Of a stretch of DNA of 7,980 nucleotides, positions 1 to 5,821 are shown piece after piece (positions within the stretch are counted from its first letter, which is position 1; the number at the start of each line of letters is the position of its first letter). Location: the NCBI GenBank assembly GCA_018304445.1, contig JAGVWD010000048.1, positions 1-7,980 on the forward strand, written 5' to 3'. This DNA is from Candidatus Iainarchaeum sp. Lineage in GTDB: Archaea > Iainarchaeota > Iainarchaeia > Iainarchaeales > JAXPJC01. Both the position numbers and the translations under genes were made by a program. The notes under the pieces are model-generated. The model was not told the DNA's origin and did not search any database. It saw nothing but the letters and a program-made list of their open reading frames with translations.

Positions 1-281
1 ACTTTCTCATTTGCCAATATGTAATCAATCAAATCTCTTTCCTTGTCGGGGGTTAAGTTATACAGCCTCAAAAAGGTTCTGAATGCCAGAACACCAATTT
101 TTGAAGAGTCAATTCTTGTGAAAAAATTTGTTATGATGCCTTCTTCAAGAAGCTTTTTTATTCTGTAATTAACTACTTCCTTGCTCAGACCGACCTTTTT
201 TCCAATCGATTGAAGGCTTTGCCTTGAATCGAGGTCAAGCTCAAGGAGAATCTTCCAATCTTTTAAATCCAAATCTATCAT
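1..281 (-). CDS. Lrp/AsnC-family transcriptional regulator, N-terminal part (cut by window edge)
   Basis: A minus-strand reading frame starts at the ATG at 281 and runs off the left edge after 93 codons with no stop. The protein opens MIDLDLKDWKILLELDLDSR and continues with QSIGKKVGLSKEVVNYRIKK and LLEEGIITNFF. This is the classic Lrp/AsnC start: 'D..D..IL..L..DSR', then a helix-turn-helix (about residues 20-48), then 'L...GII..F'. The visible 'ID.SKIG' and 'FLRLYN' would be the start of the C-terminal RAM-type sensing and oligomerisation domain. Family members are DNA-binding repressors or activators, often autoregulated and responsive to amino acids; the ligand cannot be told here. The start lies about 28 nt from a TATA-like core at 305-314, so the mRNA would be nearly leaderless. 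It is divergent from the prenyl-synthase-like gene, which makes that operon a plausible target. Confidence 0.9.
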   Translation of the reverse strand, partial: MIDLDLKDWKILLELDLDSRQSLQSIGKKVGLSKEVVNYRIKKLLEEGIITNFFTRIDSSKIGVLAFRTFLRLYNLTPDKERDLIDYILANEK

Positions 282-294
282 AATTTAACAAATA

Positions 295-327
295 TATCAA
301 AATCTATTTAAATATTACTTTTTGATA
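295..327. promoter_or_regulatory. Divergent promoter: symmetric TATA core inside an inverted repeat
   Basis: The bases TATTTAAATA at 305-314 form a perfect palindrome and could serve as a TATA box for both directions. About 26 nt away on the minus strand lies the ATG of the Lrp gene (281). On the plus strand the predicted start site is near 336, ahead of the gene at 377. The core is flanked by the inverted repeat TATCAAAA (295-302) and TTTTGATA (320-327). This arrangement suits a dimeric regulator such as Lrp that would block access to the TATA box on both strands. The repeat is seen directly; its role as an operator is inferred. Confidence 0.5.
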
Positions 328-376
328 AAAAATTTAACTATTTGTTTAAATAAAGGTGAAATGCGGCTATTTATGT

Positions 377-1504
377 ATGCAGAAACAAATTCAAGCTGCG
401 GAGCAAACAATAAGCAAGGATGCTTACTTCCAAGAAATGAGGGAAACTTGGGATTGCACAAGAGAATACATGCTCAAAAAGCTCTCAGAATTGGAAGCAA
501 TAAACAAGAGGGCGGCGCTTGCTATTCAGGAAAATGCGGTAGTTAAGAAAAGGCTTTCCTTGGAGAAGCAGAATGTCAACCTAAGGCCCTTCTTGATGAG
601 GCTGAGCTTTGAGGCTTGCAGGGGCTATGACTGGAAGAGGATAATCCCTGCATGCGCAGCTGCAGAATTTCTCAATATTTCAACATACATAATAAATGCA
701 ATTTTTGATGAGAAGGGCGAATCAAGAAAGGACATAAACCAATACATCATAGCCGGAATGGTTTTTAGGGATCTGGCTTCGGAATGCTTTCCAGATTTGG
801 GAATAAGCCTCTCTCCTGAAGAAATCACAAAAATCCACTATGCGCTTACTGAGATAAATAAGCTCATTTATATCGGGCAGCACATTGATTTGTATCAGCT
901 CAAAAAGGAGAATATTGCCGATTTTAATTCATTTGAGGAGATGAAAATTCTTTATTTGGACAGAACCGAGAAAATATGCGGCAAATTCATGGAGAATATT
1001 GCTTGCATTGGCGCGATTCTTGCGGATGCAACTGCCGAACAGCTTGAAACATTGAAAAATTTTGGCTTGAGTTATGGAAATGGTGTGCAGATAGCAAACG
1101 ATTTGGGGGATTTTGTGCTTGGCACTTCGCAGGCTGTTGATTTTGAAAAAACTTATAAAGACCAATACTCGGACATCAGGCATGGAAAGCTCACTTATCC
1201 CATAATTCTTGGTCTTGAAATTGCTGAGGAAACCCCTGTAAAAGCGCTTTTGGGGAAGGATAATGTAAACTATAAAGAGCTTGAACTCTTAACACGCTAT
1301 CTGAAAGAATCTGGAATATTTGAAAAAATAAAAGAGCTTTCAAAGGCAGAGTATTATGAGTGCAAGCGCACACTCAGAAATCTGCCCAAATCTGAAGCAA
1401 GGAGTATGCTTTCACTAATGGCTTCAATGTTGCGCTCAAACAAGTATTTTACATTCTTCAGGAAACTGGAAGAAACCAAACCCTTAAATTCTAATTCCCT
1501 CTAA
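377..1504 (+). CDS. Polyprenyl synthase-fold protein with degenerate Asp-rich motifs
   Basis: This 375-residue protein matches the trans-isoprenyl diphosphate synthase fold in order. It has an LRP motif at residues 69-71, an AAEF helix near 94-97 that normally leads into the first Asp-rich motif, a GQ at 167-168, the second Asp-rich region QIANDLGD (238-245), and HGKLTYPIILGLE (270-282), which fits the usual 'GK.T.P...A' element. The first motif, normally DDxxD, reads NAIFD (107-111), so two of its three aspartates are missing. The second reads NDLGD instead of DDxxD. These residues bind the magnesium-diphosphate substrate, so normal chain elongation is doubtful. The N-terminal 65 residues are helical and Lys/Glu-rich. 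The start is uncertain: a GTG at 356 in the same frame would add seven residues, and AGGTGA at 354-359 is 17 nt from the chosen ATG. It is likely co-transcribed with the protease gene 10 nt downstream. Confidence 0.75.
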   Translation: MQKQIQAAEQTISKDAYFQEMRETWDCTREYMLKKLSELEAINKRAALAIQENAVVKKRLSLEKQNVNLRPFLMRLSFEACRGYDWKRIIPACAAAEFLNISTYIINAIFDEKGESRKDINQYIIAGMVFRDLASECFPDLGISLSPEEITKIHYALTEINKLIYIGQHIDLYQLKKENIADFNSFEEMKILYLDRTEKICGKFMENIACIGAILADATAEQLETLKNFGLSYGNGVQIANDLGDFVLGTSQAVDFEKTYKDQYSDIRHGKLTYPIILGLEIAEETPVKALLGKDNVNYKELELLTRYLKESGIFEKIKELSKAEYYECKRTLRNLPKSEARSMLSLMASMLRSNKYFTFFRKLEETKPLNSNSL

Positions 1505-1514
1505 TTATTGCTTT

Positions 1515-2396
1515 ATGAACAAGGGGCTAATGCTTCAGCTCATCGGCCTTTTTCTTATAGTGCAGGCGCTCGGGATTGCTGTTGCTGTAAATCTTATTGG
1601 AATGCACATAAGCGTTCCGATTTTTACAGAAAACCCTGAGGATATTGCAAATGCTGCTGGCCTCTTTGTTTACATTCTGATTTTTACCGGAGCGCTATTG
1701 CTGATGATTCTGTTCATGAAGCGCAGGCCGCTTTACTGGGTAATGAAGGCGCTTGAGCTTGTTGCGGTTTTCGCTACCTCAACAATCGTATTCTCGGTTT
1801 TCATGCCTGAAATAATCGCGTTTGTTCTTGCCTTCATTATTGTTTTATTGCGCATAATTTACGCGCAGCATATTATGCTGAGAAATGTCGCCTCTGTGCT
1901 GGCGGTGAGCGGCGCGGGCGCGGTAATCGGGGTTTCATTGGGCGTTCTGCCGGTAATGGTTTTCATTGCGCTGCTTGCGGTTTATGATTTAATTGCGGTT
2001 TTCAAGACAAAGCACATGGTGGTAATGGCAAAATCAATAACAAAAATGAATTTGGCGTTTACGTTTGCAATGCCCGCAAAAGGGGAATTAATTGCTGAAG
2101 CCCCGAGCGGAAGGAAAAAGGGAAAATTGGTAAAGGTGCCTGCGCACATGTTTGAGCTGGGAACAGGGGATATGGTAATTCCATTGATGTTTGCAAGCTC
2201 TGCAATGAATGCAAGCGCGCTTGCATTTCCATTGTATTTGGTGCCCGCGCTGCTGATATTGCTTGGCTCAATTGTGGGATTGATAATTACTGTTGATTAT
2301 TCCTCAAGGCATGTCGGGAAGGCGCTTCCCGCGCTGCCATTGCAAGTTGTAATAATGCTTGTGCTCTATTCCATAGCCAAATTTGCGGGATTTTAA
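1515..2396 (+). CDS. Presenilin/signal peptide peptidase-like intramembrane aspartyl protease (family A22)
   Basis: The 293-residue product is a multi-spanning membrane protein with about nine hydrophobic segments, starting with one at residues 5-29. It carries all three signatures of GxGD proteases. YD at 157-158 (in VYDLIAVFKTKHM) and GTGD at 216-219 contain the two catalytic aspartates, D158 and D219. PALPLQ at 272-277 is the PAL motif that shapes the active site. A soluble lysine-rich loop (about 187-210) lies between the catalytic helices, as in archaeal presenilin homologues. Such enzymes cut transmembrane segments within the lipid bilayer, including leftover signal peptides; the substrate here is unknown. 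The length is normal for archaeal members. The gene follows the prenyl-synthase-like gene by 10 nt without a clear ribosome binding site. Its stop codon overlaps the stop of the convergent acylphosphatase gene. Confidence 0.92.
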   Translation: MNKGLMLQLIGLFLIVQALGIAVAVNLIGMHISVPIFTENPEDIANAAGLFVYILIFTGALLLMILFMKRRPLYWVMKALELVAVFATSTIVFSVFMPEIIAFVLAFIIVLLRIIYAQHIMLRNVASVLAVSGAGAVIGVSLGVLPVMVFIALLAVYDLIAVFKTKHMVVMAKSITKMNLAFTFAMPAKGELIAEAPSGRKKGKLVKVPAHMFELGTGDMVIPLMFASSAMNASALAFPLYLVPALLILLGSIVGLIITVDYSSRHVGKALPALPLQVVIMLVLYSIAKFAGF

Positions 2397-3073
2397 ACTG
2401 CAGCAAATTTGCCTGCAATCTTTGAGAGCAGTTTGTTGTTTTGCTTTACGCCGCCGCTCATGCTTTTTATGCTGCAGTTTATGCTACCAAGCTTATTGTC
2501 TATGTTATTTAGAGTTGAGGAAATAGAACCGTATTTGCCGTCTAATTTATCAAAACTTTCTGCTGCAGTTTTTGTCAGACTATCGGTCTTTGAACCGAGT
2601 GTTTTGAAATTTTTATTAATTTTTGAACCGAGTGTTTTGAAATTTTTATTAATTTTTGAACCGAGTGTTTTGAAATTTTTGTTGTTTTCTGATTTCAGCG
2701 AATGCATAATCAATGTTGCAATCTCTGCCTTTTCTATGGCCTCTTTAGCCTCTATCTTGAGCCTTTTCCCATAATCTATCTCAAATGTTTTTAATTTTTT
2801 GCCGGGCTTTTTGAAATCCTTGCTGTGCTCAAAGGCAATTGTTGTTTTTGCAACATGCAGCGACAATGGATCGGAAGGATTGCCACGGATTGTTATTCTT
2901 TTTATAAAAGCGGAAATTGTTGGTTTTGGCGCTTGCGCATAGATTTCCACAGAGCCATCATCAAGATTGCGCGCAAAGCCAATTATTTGCATATTTCTGG
3001 CTATTTGCTTTGCATATGCGCGGAAGCCTACGCCCTGCACATTTCCAAAAACAAGGATTCTTGCTGTTTCCAA
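2393..3073 (-). CDS. Acylphosphatase domain with long repetitive C-terminal coiled-coil-like tail
   Basis: Residues 1-100 of this 226-residue protein form an acylphosphatase domain. The signature NVQGVGFR at 11-18 supplies the phosphate-binding loop and catalytic Arg18, and GFARNLDDGSVEI at 32-44 supplies catalytic Asn36. The family hydrolyses acyl-phosphates such as 1,3-bisphosphoglycerate, but is normally only about 90 residues long. Here 125 residues follow: a charged helix (103-128), three tandem 11-residue repeats of the type INKNFKTLGSK (130-162), and a region with spaced leucine and isoleucine (163-226). Eleven-residue periodicity is typical of right-handed coiled coils, so the tail may drive oligomerisation or bind a partner. 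The start is TTG at 3073, preceded by GTGAG as a possible ribosome binding site. The next Met (residue 28) would delete the active-site loop. The promoter resembles that of the RHH gene at 5812. Confidence 0.85.
   Translation of the reverse strand: METARILVFGNVQGVGFRAYAKQIARNMQIIGFARNLDDGSVEIYAQAPKPTISAFIKRITIRGNPSDPLSLHVAKTTIAFEHSKDFKKPGKKLKTFEIDYGKRLKIEAKEAIEKAEIATLIMHSLKSENNKNFKTLGSKINKNFKTLGSKINKNFKTLGSKTDSLTKTAAESFDKLDGKYGSISSTLNNIDNKLGSINCSIKSMSGGVKQNNKLLSKIAGKFAAV
2589..2680. repeat. Three tandem 33-bp in-frame repeats inside the acylphosphatase gene
   Basis: The motif TTTGAACCGAGTGTTTTGAA begins at 2589, 2622 and 2655, exactly 33 bp apart. Units one and two are identical over the full 33 bp; unit three matches for its first 26 bp and then diverges. 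Each unit encodes 11 residues on the minus strand. Identity at third codon positions points to recent duplication by slippage or unequal recombination, so copy number may vary between strains. Confidence 0.9.
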
Positions 3074-3088
3074 TTTCTCACATAAATA

Positions 3089-3112
3089 CTTGTATACAAG
3101 CAGTATTTAAAC
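3089..3112 (-). promoter_or_regulatory. Acylphosphatase promoter with 12-bp palindromic operator candidate
   Basis: Read on the minus strand, GTTTAAATACTG (3112-3101) is a TATA-like box about 26 nt ahead of a start site near 3082, leaving a leader of roughly 8 nt before the TTG at 3073. Between TATA and start lies the perfect palindrome CTTGTATACAAG (3089-3100). It is nested in a second inverted repeat, AAATACT (3084-3090) with AGTATTT (3102-3108). The position would suit a repressor. The segment 3090-3112 matches the RHH promoter at 5822-5844 in 19 of 23 bases. Confidence 0.55.
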
Positions 3113-3155
3113 ATTTCTATTTTTACGATTATTGCCGAATATTGTTAGAAGCAGG

Positions 3156-3174
3156 TTTATATACATTTCTGTAT
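3156..3174 (+). promoter_or_regulatory. Likely promoter of the aIF2-beta operon
   Basis: TTTATATA at 3156-3163 is a good archaeal TATA box. It predicts transcription from about 3186, some 10 nt before the aIF2-beta ATG. The small inverted repeat ATACA (3161-3165) / TGTAT (3170-3174) overlaps its downstream side. No ribosome binding site is visible in the short leader. The call rests on spacing and composition only. Confidence 0.5.
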
Positions 3175-3195
3175 GAAATTACTATACTGATTAGC

Positions 3196-3609
3196 ATGGA
3201 ACAGGCCGAATACGAAAAATTGCTGGACAGGGCGTATGCCGCGCTTCCGAAGGAGGCGCTGACCAAGGAGAGGTTTGAGATGCCTGTTGCCGACTCTTTC
3301 ATACAGGGGCAGAAAACAAACGTGAAGAATTTCGGCAGCATACTGAAAACAATAAGGAGGGAGCCCGAGCACATGCTGAAATACATAACTAAGGAAATCG
3401 GCACACAAGCAACAATGCAGGAGGACAGGCTTGTATTGAATGGAAAATTCACAAGCAAGCAGGTAAATGACATTTTCACAAATTACATTAAAATGTATGT
3501 TCTGTGCCACGAGTGCCTGCGCCCCGATACAAAAATTGCAGATGAGCACGGAGTGAAACTTCTCAAATGCGAGGCGTGCGGCGCATCAAGCCCGGTGAAG
3601 AGGCTTTAA
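3196..3609 (+). CDS. eif2b: Translation initiation factor aIF2 subunit beta
   Basis: The 137-residue protein is the beta subunit of the archaeal aIF2 heterotrimer, which brings initiator tRNA to the small ribosomal subunit together with GTP. The order of parts is standard: an N-terminal helix likely to contact the gamma subunit (EYEKLLDRAYAALP, residues 5-18), a central alpha-beta domain (about 25-100) with NFGSILKTIRREPEH and the IGTQATMQEDRLVLNGKF stretch, and a C-terminal zinc ribbon with Cys104, Cys107, Cys125 and Cys128. The length is normal for archaea. The frame is open upstream of the ATG, but the chosen start fits both the family's N terminus and the TATA box at 3156. It is the first gene of a likely operon; DUF424 follows after 4 nt. 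Confidence 0.96.
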   Translation: MEQAEYEKLLDRAYAALPKEALTKERFEMPVADSFIQGQKTNVKNFGSILKTIRREPEHMLKYITKEIGTQATMQEDRLVLNGKFTSKQVNDIFTNYIKMYVLCHECLRPDTKIADEHGVKLLKCEACGASSPVKRL

Positions 3610-3613
3610 CGGA

Positions 3614-3919
3614 TTGTATGGTGGGAACATCTATTCAAAACTGCATGTTGTTGGAAAGCAATCTGTTTTTGCCTGCTGCGACAGGGAGCTTGCCGGGAAA
3701 ATGCTGAAGCAGGGGGAAATTGCATTCAGGGTTGATGAAGAATTTTATGGAAACAAGAAAACGGATGAGAAGGAACTTGCAAAAGCGCTGAAGGAGAATG
3801 CAAACATAAACCTTGTGGGAAAGAGGGCTGTTGGGATTGCGCTTAGGGAAGGTATTATAAGCGGAAATGACATAATAAAAATATGCGGAATCCCGCATGT
3901 GCAGATAATTAAAATATGA
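3614..3919 (+). CDS. DUF424 family protein
   Basis: This 101-residue protein fits the archaeal DUF424 family: a short N-terminal strand, then CDRELAGKMLKQGEIAFRV (residues 22-40), an FYG motif (44-46), NLVGKRAVGIALREGII (66-82) and a GIPHVQIIKI C terminus (92-101). The family has no established biochemical role as far as I know. It recurs beside translation initiation genes in archaea, and here it sits 4 nt after aIF2-beta, which suggests a translation-linked function by context only. The start is a TTG at 3614, because no ATG or GTG in frame lies ahead of the conserved core and a later start would cut the first strand. Two adjacent cysteines (21-22) are present, but no metal-binding pattern is clear. 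Confidence 0.85.
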   Translation: MYGGNIYSKLHVVGKQSVFACCDRELAGKMLKQGEIAFRVDEEFYGNKKTDEKELAKALKENANINLVGKRAVGIALREGIISGNDIIKICGIPHVQIIKI

Positions 3920-3947
3920 AATTCAATTCGCAAAAATTTAATGCCTG

Positions 3948-4286
3948 GTGAAAAACATACCTGACAGAAAAAAATATGTGGAGCAGAGCCCTGAGGAGCT
4001 TATCGGAAGGATTAGGTTCCCGAGAAAGCAGGAGCTTGAGCAGTTTGCTGTTGTTATGCAATTGCTTGGGGTTGACAAGATAAGGGTTGCTTGTGAGGAT
4101 GGGAAGGAAAGGCTTGCGAGGATTCCGGGAAGGATGCGCAAAAGGGTGTGGATGCGCGAGGGGGATCTGGTGCTTGTGAAATTGTGGGATTTCCAGCCGA
4201 TCAAGTGCGACATAATATGGCGCTTTGTGGGAGTGCAAGTGGAGCACTTAAAGAAGAGGGGATTGCTGAACAATCTGCCGCTGTGA
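3948..4286 (+). CDS. eif1a: Translation initiation factor aIF1A (eIF1A/IF1 family)
   Basis: The 112-residue protein has the S1-like OB fold of aIF1A, the archaeal counterpart of bacterial IF1, which binds the A-site region of the small subunit during initiation. Recognisable parts are the leading strand (residues 14-25, ELIGRIRFPRKQ), QLLGVDKIRVACEDGKERLARIPGRMRKRVWMREGDLVLV (38-77), and the closing strand CDIIWRF (87-93). A basic C-terminal end with a short helix follows. The start is GTG at 3948; the ATG seven bases earlier is in another frame and stops after seven codons. The 28-nt gap behind DUF424 has no clear promoter, so it is probably in the same operon. The creatininase-like gene begins 4 nt after the stop. 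Confidence 0.95.
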   Translation: MKNIPDRKKYVEQSPEELIGRIRFPRKQELEQFAVVMQLLGVDKIRVACEDGKERLARIPGRMRKRVWMREGDLVLVKLWDFQPIKCDIIWRFVGVQVEHLKKRGLLNNLPL

Positions 4287-4290
4287 AATT

Positions 4291-4992
4291 ATGGCAAAGC
4301 CGTTTTTGTTTGAGCGGATGAGCTGGAAGGAAATTGAATCTGCGCAGAAGAAAACAAGGACAGTTGTAATTCCATTGAGTTTGCTTGAGGAGCATGGGCC
4401 TCACTTGCCTGTTTCTGTTGATTATCTGCGCGCATATGAAATTGCAAAAAGAGTAAAGAAAAACTTCTTTTTATTGCCGCCGATAATAATCGGAAATACA
4501 GGAAAATACAGCTGTGCGTTTCCCGGAACTATTTCTATTTCTGAAAAAACACTGAAGCGCTTAATTGTTGAAATGTGTGAATCACTGCATTTCACAGGCT
4601 TCAGGAAAATATTTGTTTTCAGCGGGCACAACGGGAAAAAGCACAGCAAAGCGGCGGAGCACGCGGCAAAGGAACTCAGAAAAAAGAAAATTAATGCGAA
4701 CTATATAACAACAAGCATGCTAGAAAAACGTGCTAGAGAAGGGGTGGTTGAAACGCCGGGAGATTCACACGCTGGCGAGTGTGAAACCTCCGAGGTGATG
4801 GAGCTTTCTGAAAAAAGCGTTAGGAAAGGCAGGCTTGTGAAATCATTCCCGGATTACCCGAAAAGGGGGAGCGCGCTTGATTTCAGGAAGGCAAATCCTT
4901 CCGGAGTGAAGGGGGATTCAACAAAAGCATCGCGCAGAAAGGGAAAAATCCTTATTGATGAGGCAGTGAAAAATCTTTCAAAGCTCATATAA
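4291..4992 (+). CDS. Creatininase-family metal-dependent amidohydrolase
   Basis: The 233-residue product belongs to the creatininase / ArfB / MftE superfamily. Ligand motifs appear in order: IPLSLLEEHGPHLPVSVDY (27-45) giving Glu33, His35 and Asp44; SGHNGKK (111-117) giving His113; HAGECETSEV (160-169) with Glu163; and GVKGDSTKASRRKG (205-218) near the C terminus. In creatininase proper the 'GH' motif reads GHYEN. Here it lacks that glutamate, as in most non-creatininase members, so true creatinine hydrolysis is unlikely. Archaeal relatives include ArfB, the formamide hydrolase of riboflavin and F420 synthesis, but no other flavin or F420 gene is nearby, so the substrate stays open. The gene is probably the last of the aIF2-beta operon, lying 4 nt behind aIF1A and followed by a terminator-like hairpin at 5007. 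Confidence 0.88.
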   Translation: MAKPFLFERMSWKEIESAQKKTRTVVIPLSLLEEHGPHLPVSVDYLRAYEIAKRVKKNFFLLPPIIIGNTGKYSCAFPGTISISEKTLKRLIVEMCESLHFTGFRKIFVFSGHNGKKHSKAAEHAAKELRKKKINANYITTSMLEKRAREGVVETPGDSHAGECETSEVMELSEKSVRKGRLVKSFPDYPKRGSALDFRKANPSGVKGDSTKASRRKGKILIDEAVKNLSKLI

Positions 4993-5006
4993 CTGCTACA
5001 TAACAG

Positions 5007-5040
5007 AATAGCAATTGTGTGGGCGCTATTTTTGTTTTTC
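5007..5040 (+). terminator. Hairpin plus T-tract after the initiation-factor operon
   Basis: AATAGC (5007-5012) pairs with GCTATT (5025-5030) around a 12-nt loop and runs straight into the T-rich stretch TTTGTTTTT ending at 5039. Archaeal RNA polymerase stops chiefly at T-tracts, so the run is the more telling part. The site lies 15 nt after the creatininase-like gene and ahead of the PIN promoter, as expected for an operon end. Confidence 0.55.
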
Positions 5041-5075
5041 ATTGCTCCGCTGCGCGTTCAGTGGCGAAATGGTCC

Positions 5076-5090
5076 CGAAACCGCTATAAA
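5076..5090 (+). promoter_or_regulatory. PIN gene promoter (BRE/TATA), leaderless transcript predicted
   Basis: CGAAACC (5076-5082), a purine-rich BRE-like element, directly precedes CTATAAA (5084-5090). With the usual spacing of about 25 nt to the start site, transcription would begin at about 5112, exactly at the ATG of the PIN-domain gene. This supports a leaderless mRNA and decides the start codon against longer open-frame alternatives. Confidence 0.65.
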
Positions 5091-5111
5091 CGCCATGAAC
5101 AGAACTTTCTT

Positions 5112-5540
5112 ATGAAAGTATTTGTTGATACGCATATTTTTGTGGATTACTATTTGAATAGAAGTGGCGGAGTGGTTCCGCTTGGAGAGTTTGCATTTCA
5201 GTTTTTCAAGAGTGCTGTTGAATGCAAATTTTTTGTAATTATTTGTCAGCCTGTTATTGATGAGATTTGCGATGCCATATCAAAAACAGAGCAGGTTGTA
5301 TGGGAAATGGTGTTGTGCAATTTAAGAGATGCGAAGAAGATTGAATTAGTTGAATTCTCAAAGGAGCAAGTTAAAGAGGCAAGGATACTCTCCAAAGAAA
5401 GGGATGTTCCGCTATATGATGCATTGTTTGCAATTGTTGCAAGAGACAATGATGCAGTTCTAGTTAGCAGAGATGCACACCATAGTGAGAGACTTTCTGA
5501 TTTGGTAAATGTTTTTAAGCCTGAAGAGCTGAATCGCTAA
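5112..5540 (+). CDS. PIN-domain protein, probable VapC-like ribonuclease toxin
   Basis: The 142-residue protein has the acidic PIN-domain pattern: Asp6 in MKVFVDTHIFVDYY, Glu51 in PVIDEICD, Asp103 in VPLYDALFA and Asp121 in VSRDAHH. These residues bind magnesium or manganese in PIN ribonucleases, which as VapC toxins cut tRNA or rRNA. The reading frame is open back to 5019, but family homology starts at MKVFVD and the TATA box at 5084 places the transcript start at this ATG. VapC toxins normally lie just downstream of their antitoxin on the same strand. Here the only candidate partner, an RHH protein, is convergent, and the two stop codons share bases 5538-5539. A non-toxin PIN nuclease role, such as RNA processing, therefore remains possible. 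Confidence 0.85.
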   Translation: MKVFVDTHIFVDYYLNRSGGVVPLGEFAFQFFKSAVECKFFVIICQPVIDEICDAISKTEQVVWEMVLCNLRDAKKIELVEFSKEQVKEARILSKERDVPLYDALFAIVARDNDAVLVSRDAHHSERLSDLVNVFKPEELNR

Positions 5541-5812
5541 TCTAGCCCATATTTTTTTAGCAATTGATTTCCTGATTCTTCCCTTATTCTTTCGTATTCC
5601 TCTTGGGAAAGCTCCTTTATGCCAAGCCTTTTGCCCTCGCCAAGCCCGCGTCTTAGGTTCTCTATAATTTTCTTCTTTTTATGATCTTCCAACATTTTCC
5701 TCAGCGCTTCCCTTATGAATTCAGTCCTGCTCCCATAGGTTGAATTTCTCACAGCGGAATCTATTTCCCTCAGGAGCTTCTGCCCTATGCGGATATTGAC
5801 CATTGCATTCAT
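5537..5812 (-). CDS. Ribbon-helix-helix DNA-binding protein, antitoxin-like
   Basis: The 91-residue protein begins with the CopG/Arc-type fold: beta strand MVNIRIGQ (residues 4-11), helix KLLREIDSAVRN (12-23), turn STYGSRTE, and helix FIREALRKMLEDHKKKK (32-48). The RHH dimer would bind DNA through its strand. The rest is charged and helical, with LSQEEYERIREES near 68-80, resembling the toxin-binding tails of VapB-type antitoxins. The start at 5812 fits a leaderless mRNA, since a TATA-like box lies about 26 nt upstream. Met codons at 5803 and 5818 and a GTG at 5833 are alternatives. A perfect palindrome (5823-5832) between TATA and start suits autoregulation. It runs tail-to-tail into the PIN gene and its promoter abuts RIO1. 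Confidence 0.85.
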   Translation of the reverse strand: MNAMVNIRIGQKLLREIDSAVRNSTYGSRTEFIREALRKMLEDHKKKKIIENLRRGLGEGKRLGIKELSQEEYERIREESGNQLLKKYGLD

Positions 5813-5821
5813 ATACATCAA

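Noticed and set aside
322..546. Plus-strand frame with ATG at 361 directly after AGGTGA
   Set aside because: The ribosome-binding-like site is only one base from that ATG, the frame ends after 62 codons from it, and the product shows no domain, while the overlapping prenyl-synthase frame continues for 375 residues.
2589..2680. 33-bp repeats as a CRISPR array
   Set aside because: The units abut with no spacers between them and lie in frame inside the acylphosphatase gene, so they are tandem coding repeats.
2409..2774. Plus-strand open frame of 121 codons across the repeat region
   Set aside because: It is antisense to the acylphosphatase tail; its repeats merely mirror the coding repeats, and it has no promoter or recognisable domain.
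3157..3549. Minus-strand open frames opposite aIF2-beta
   Set aside because: They are shadows of a clear aIF2-beta gene with an intact zinc ribbon and show no domain of their own.
4291..4992. Assignment as mycofactocin protein MftE or true creatininase
   Set aside because: No mycofactocin genes are nearby, and the GHYEN glutamate typical of creatininase is missing; only superfamily membership can be supported.
5019..5111. N-terminal extension of the PIN protein from 5019
   Set aside because: PIN homology begins at the ATG at 5112, and the TATA box at 5084 lies inside the proposed extension, so it would not be transcribed.
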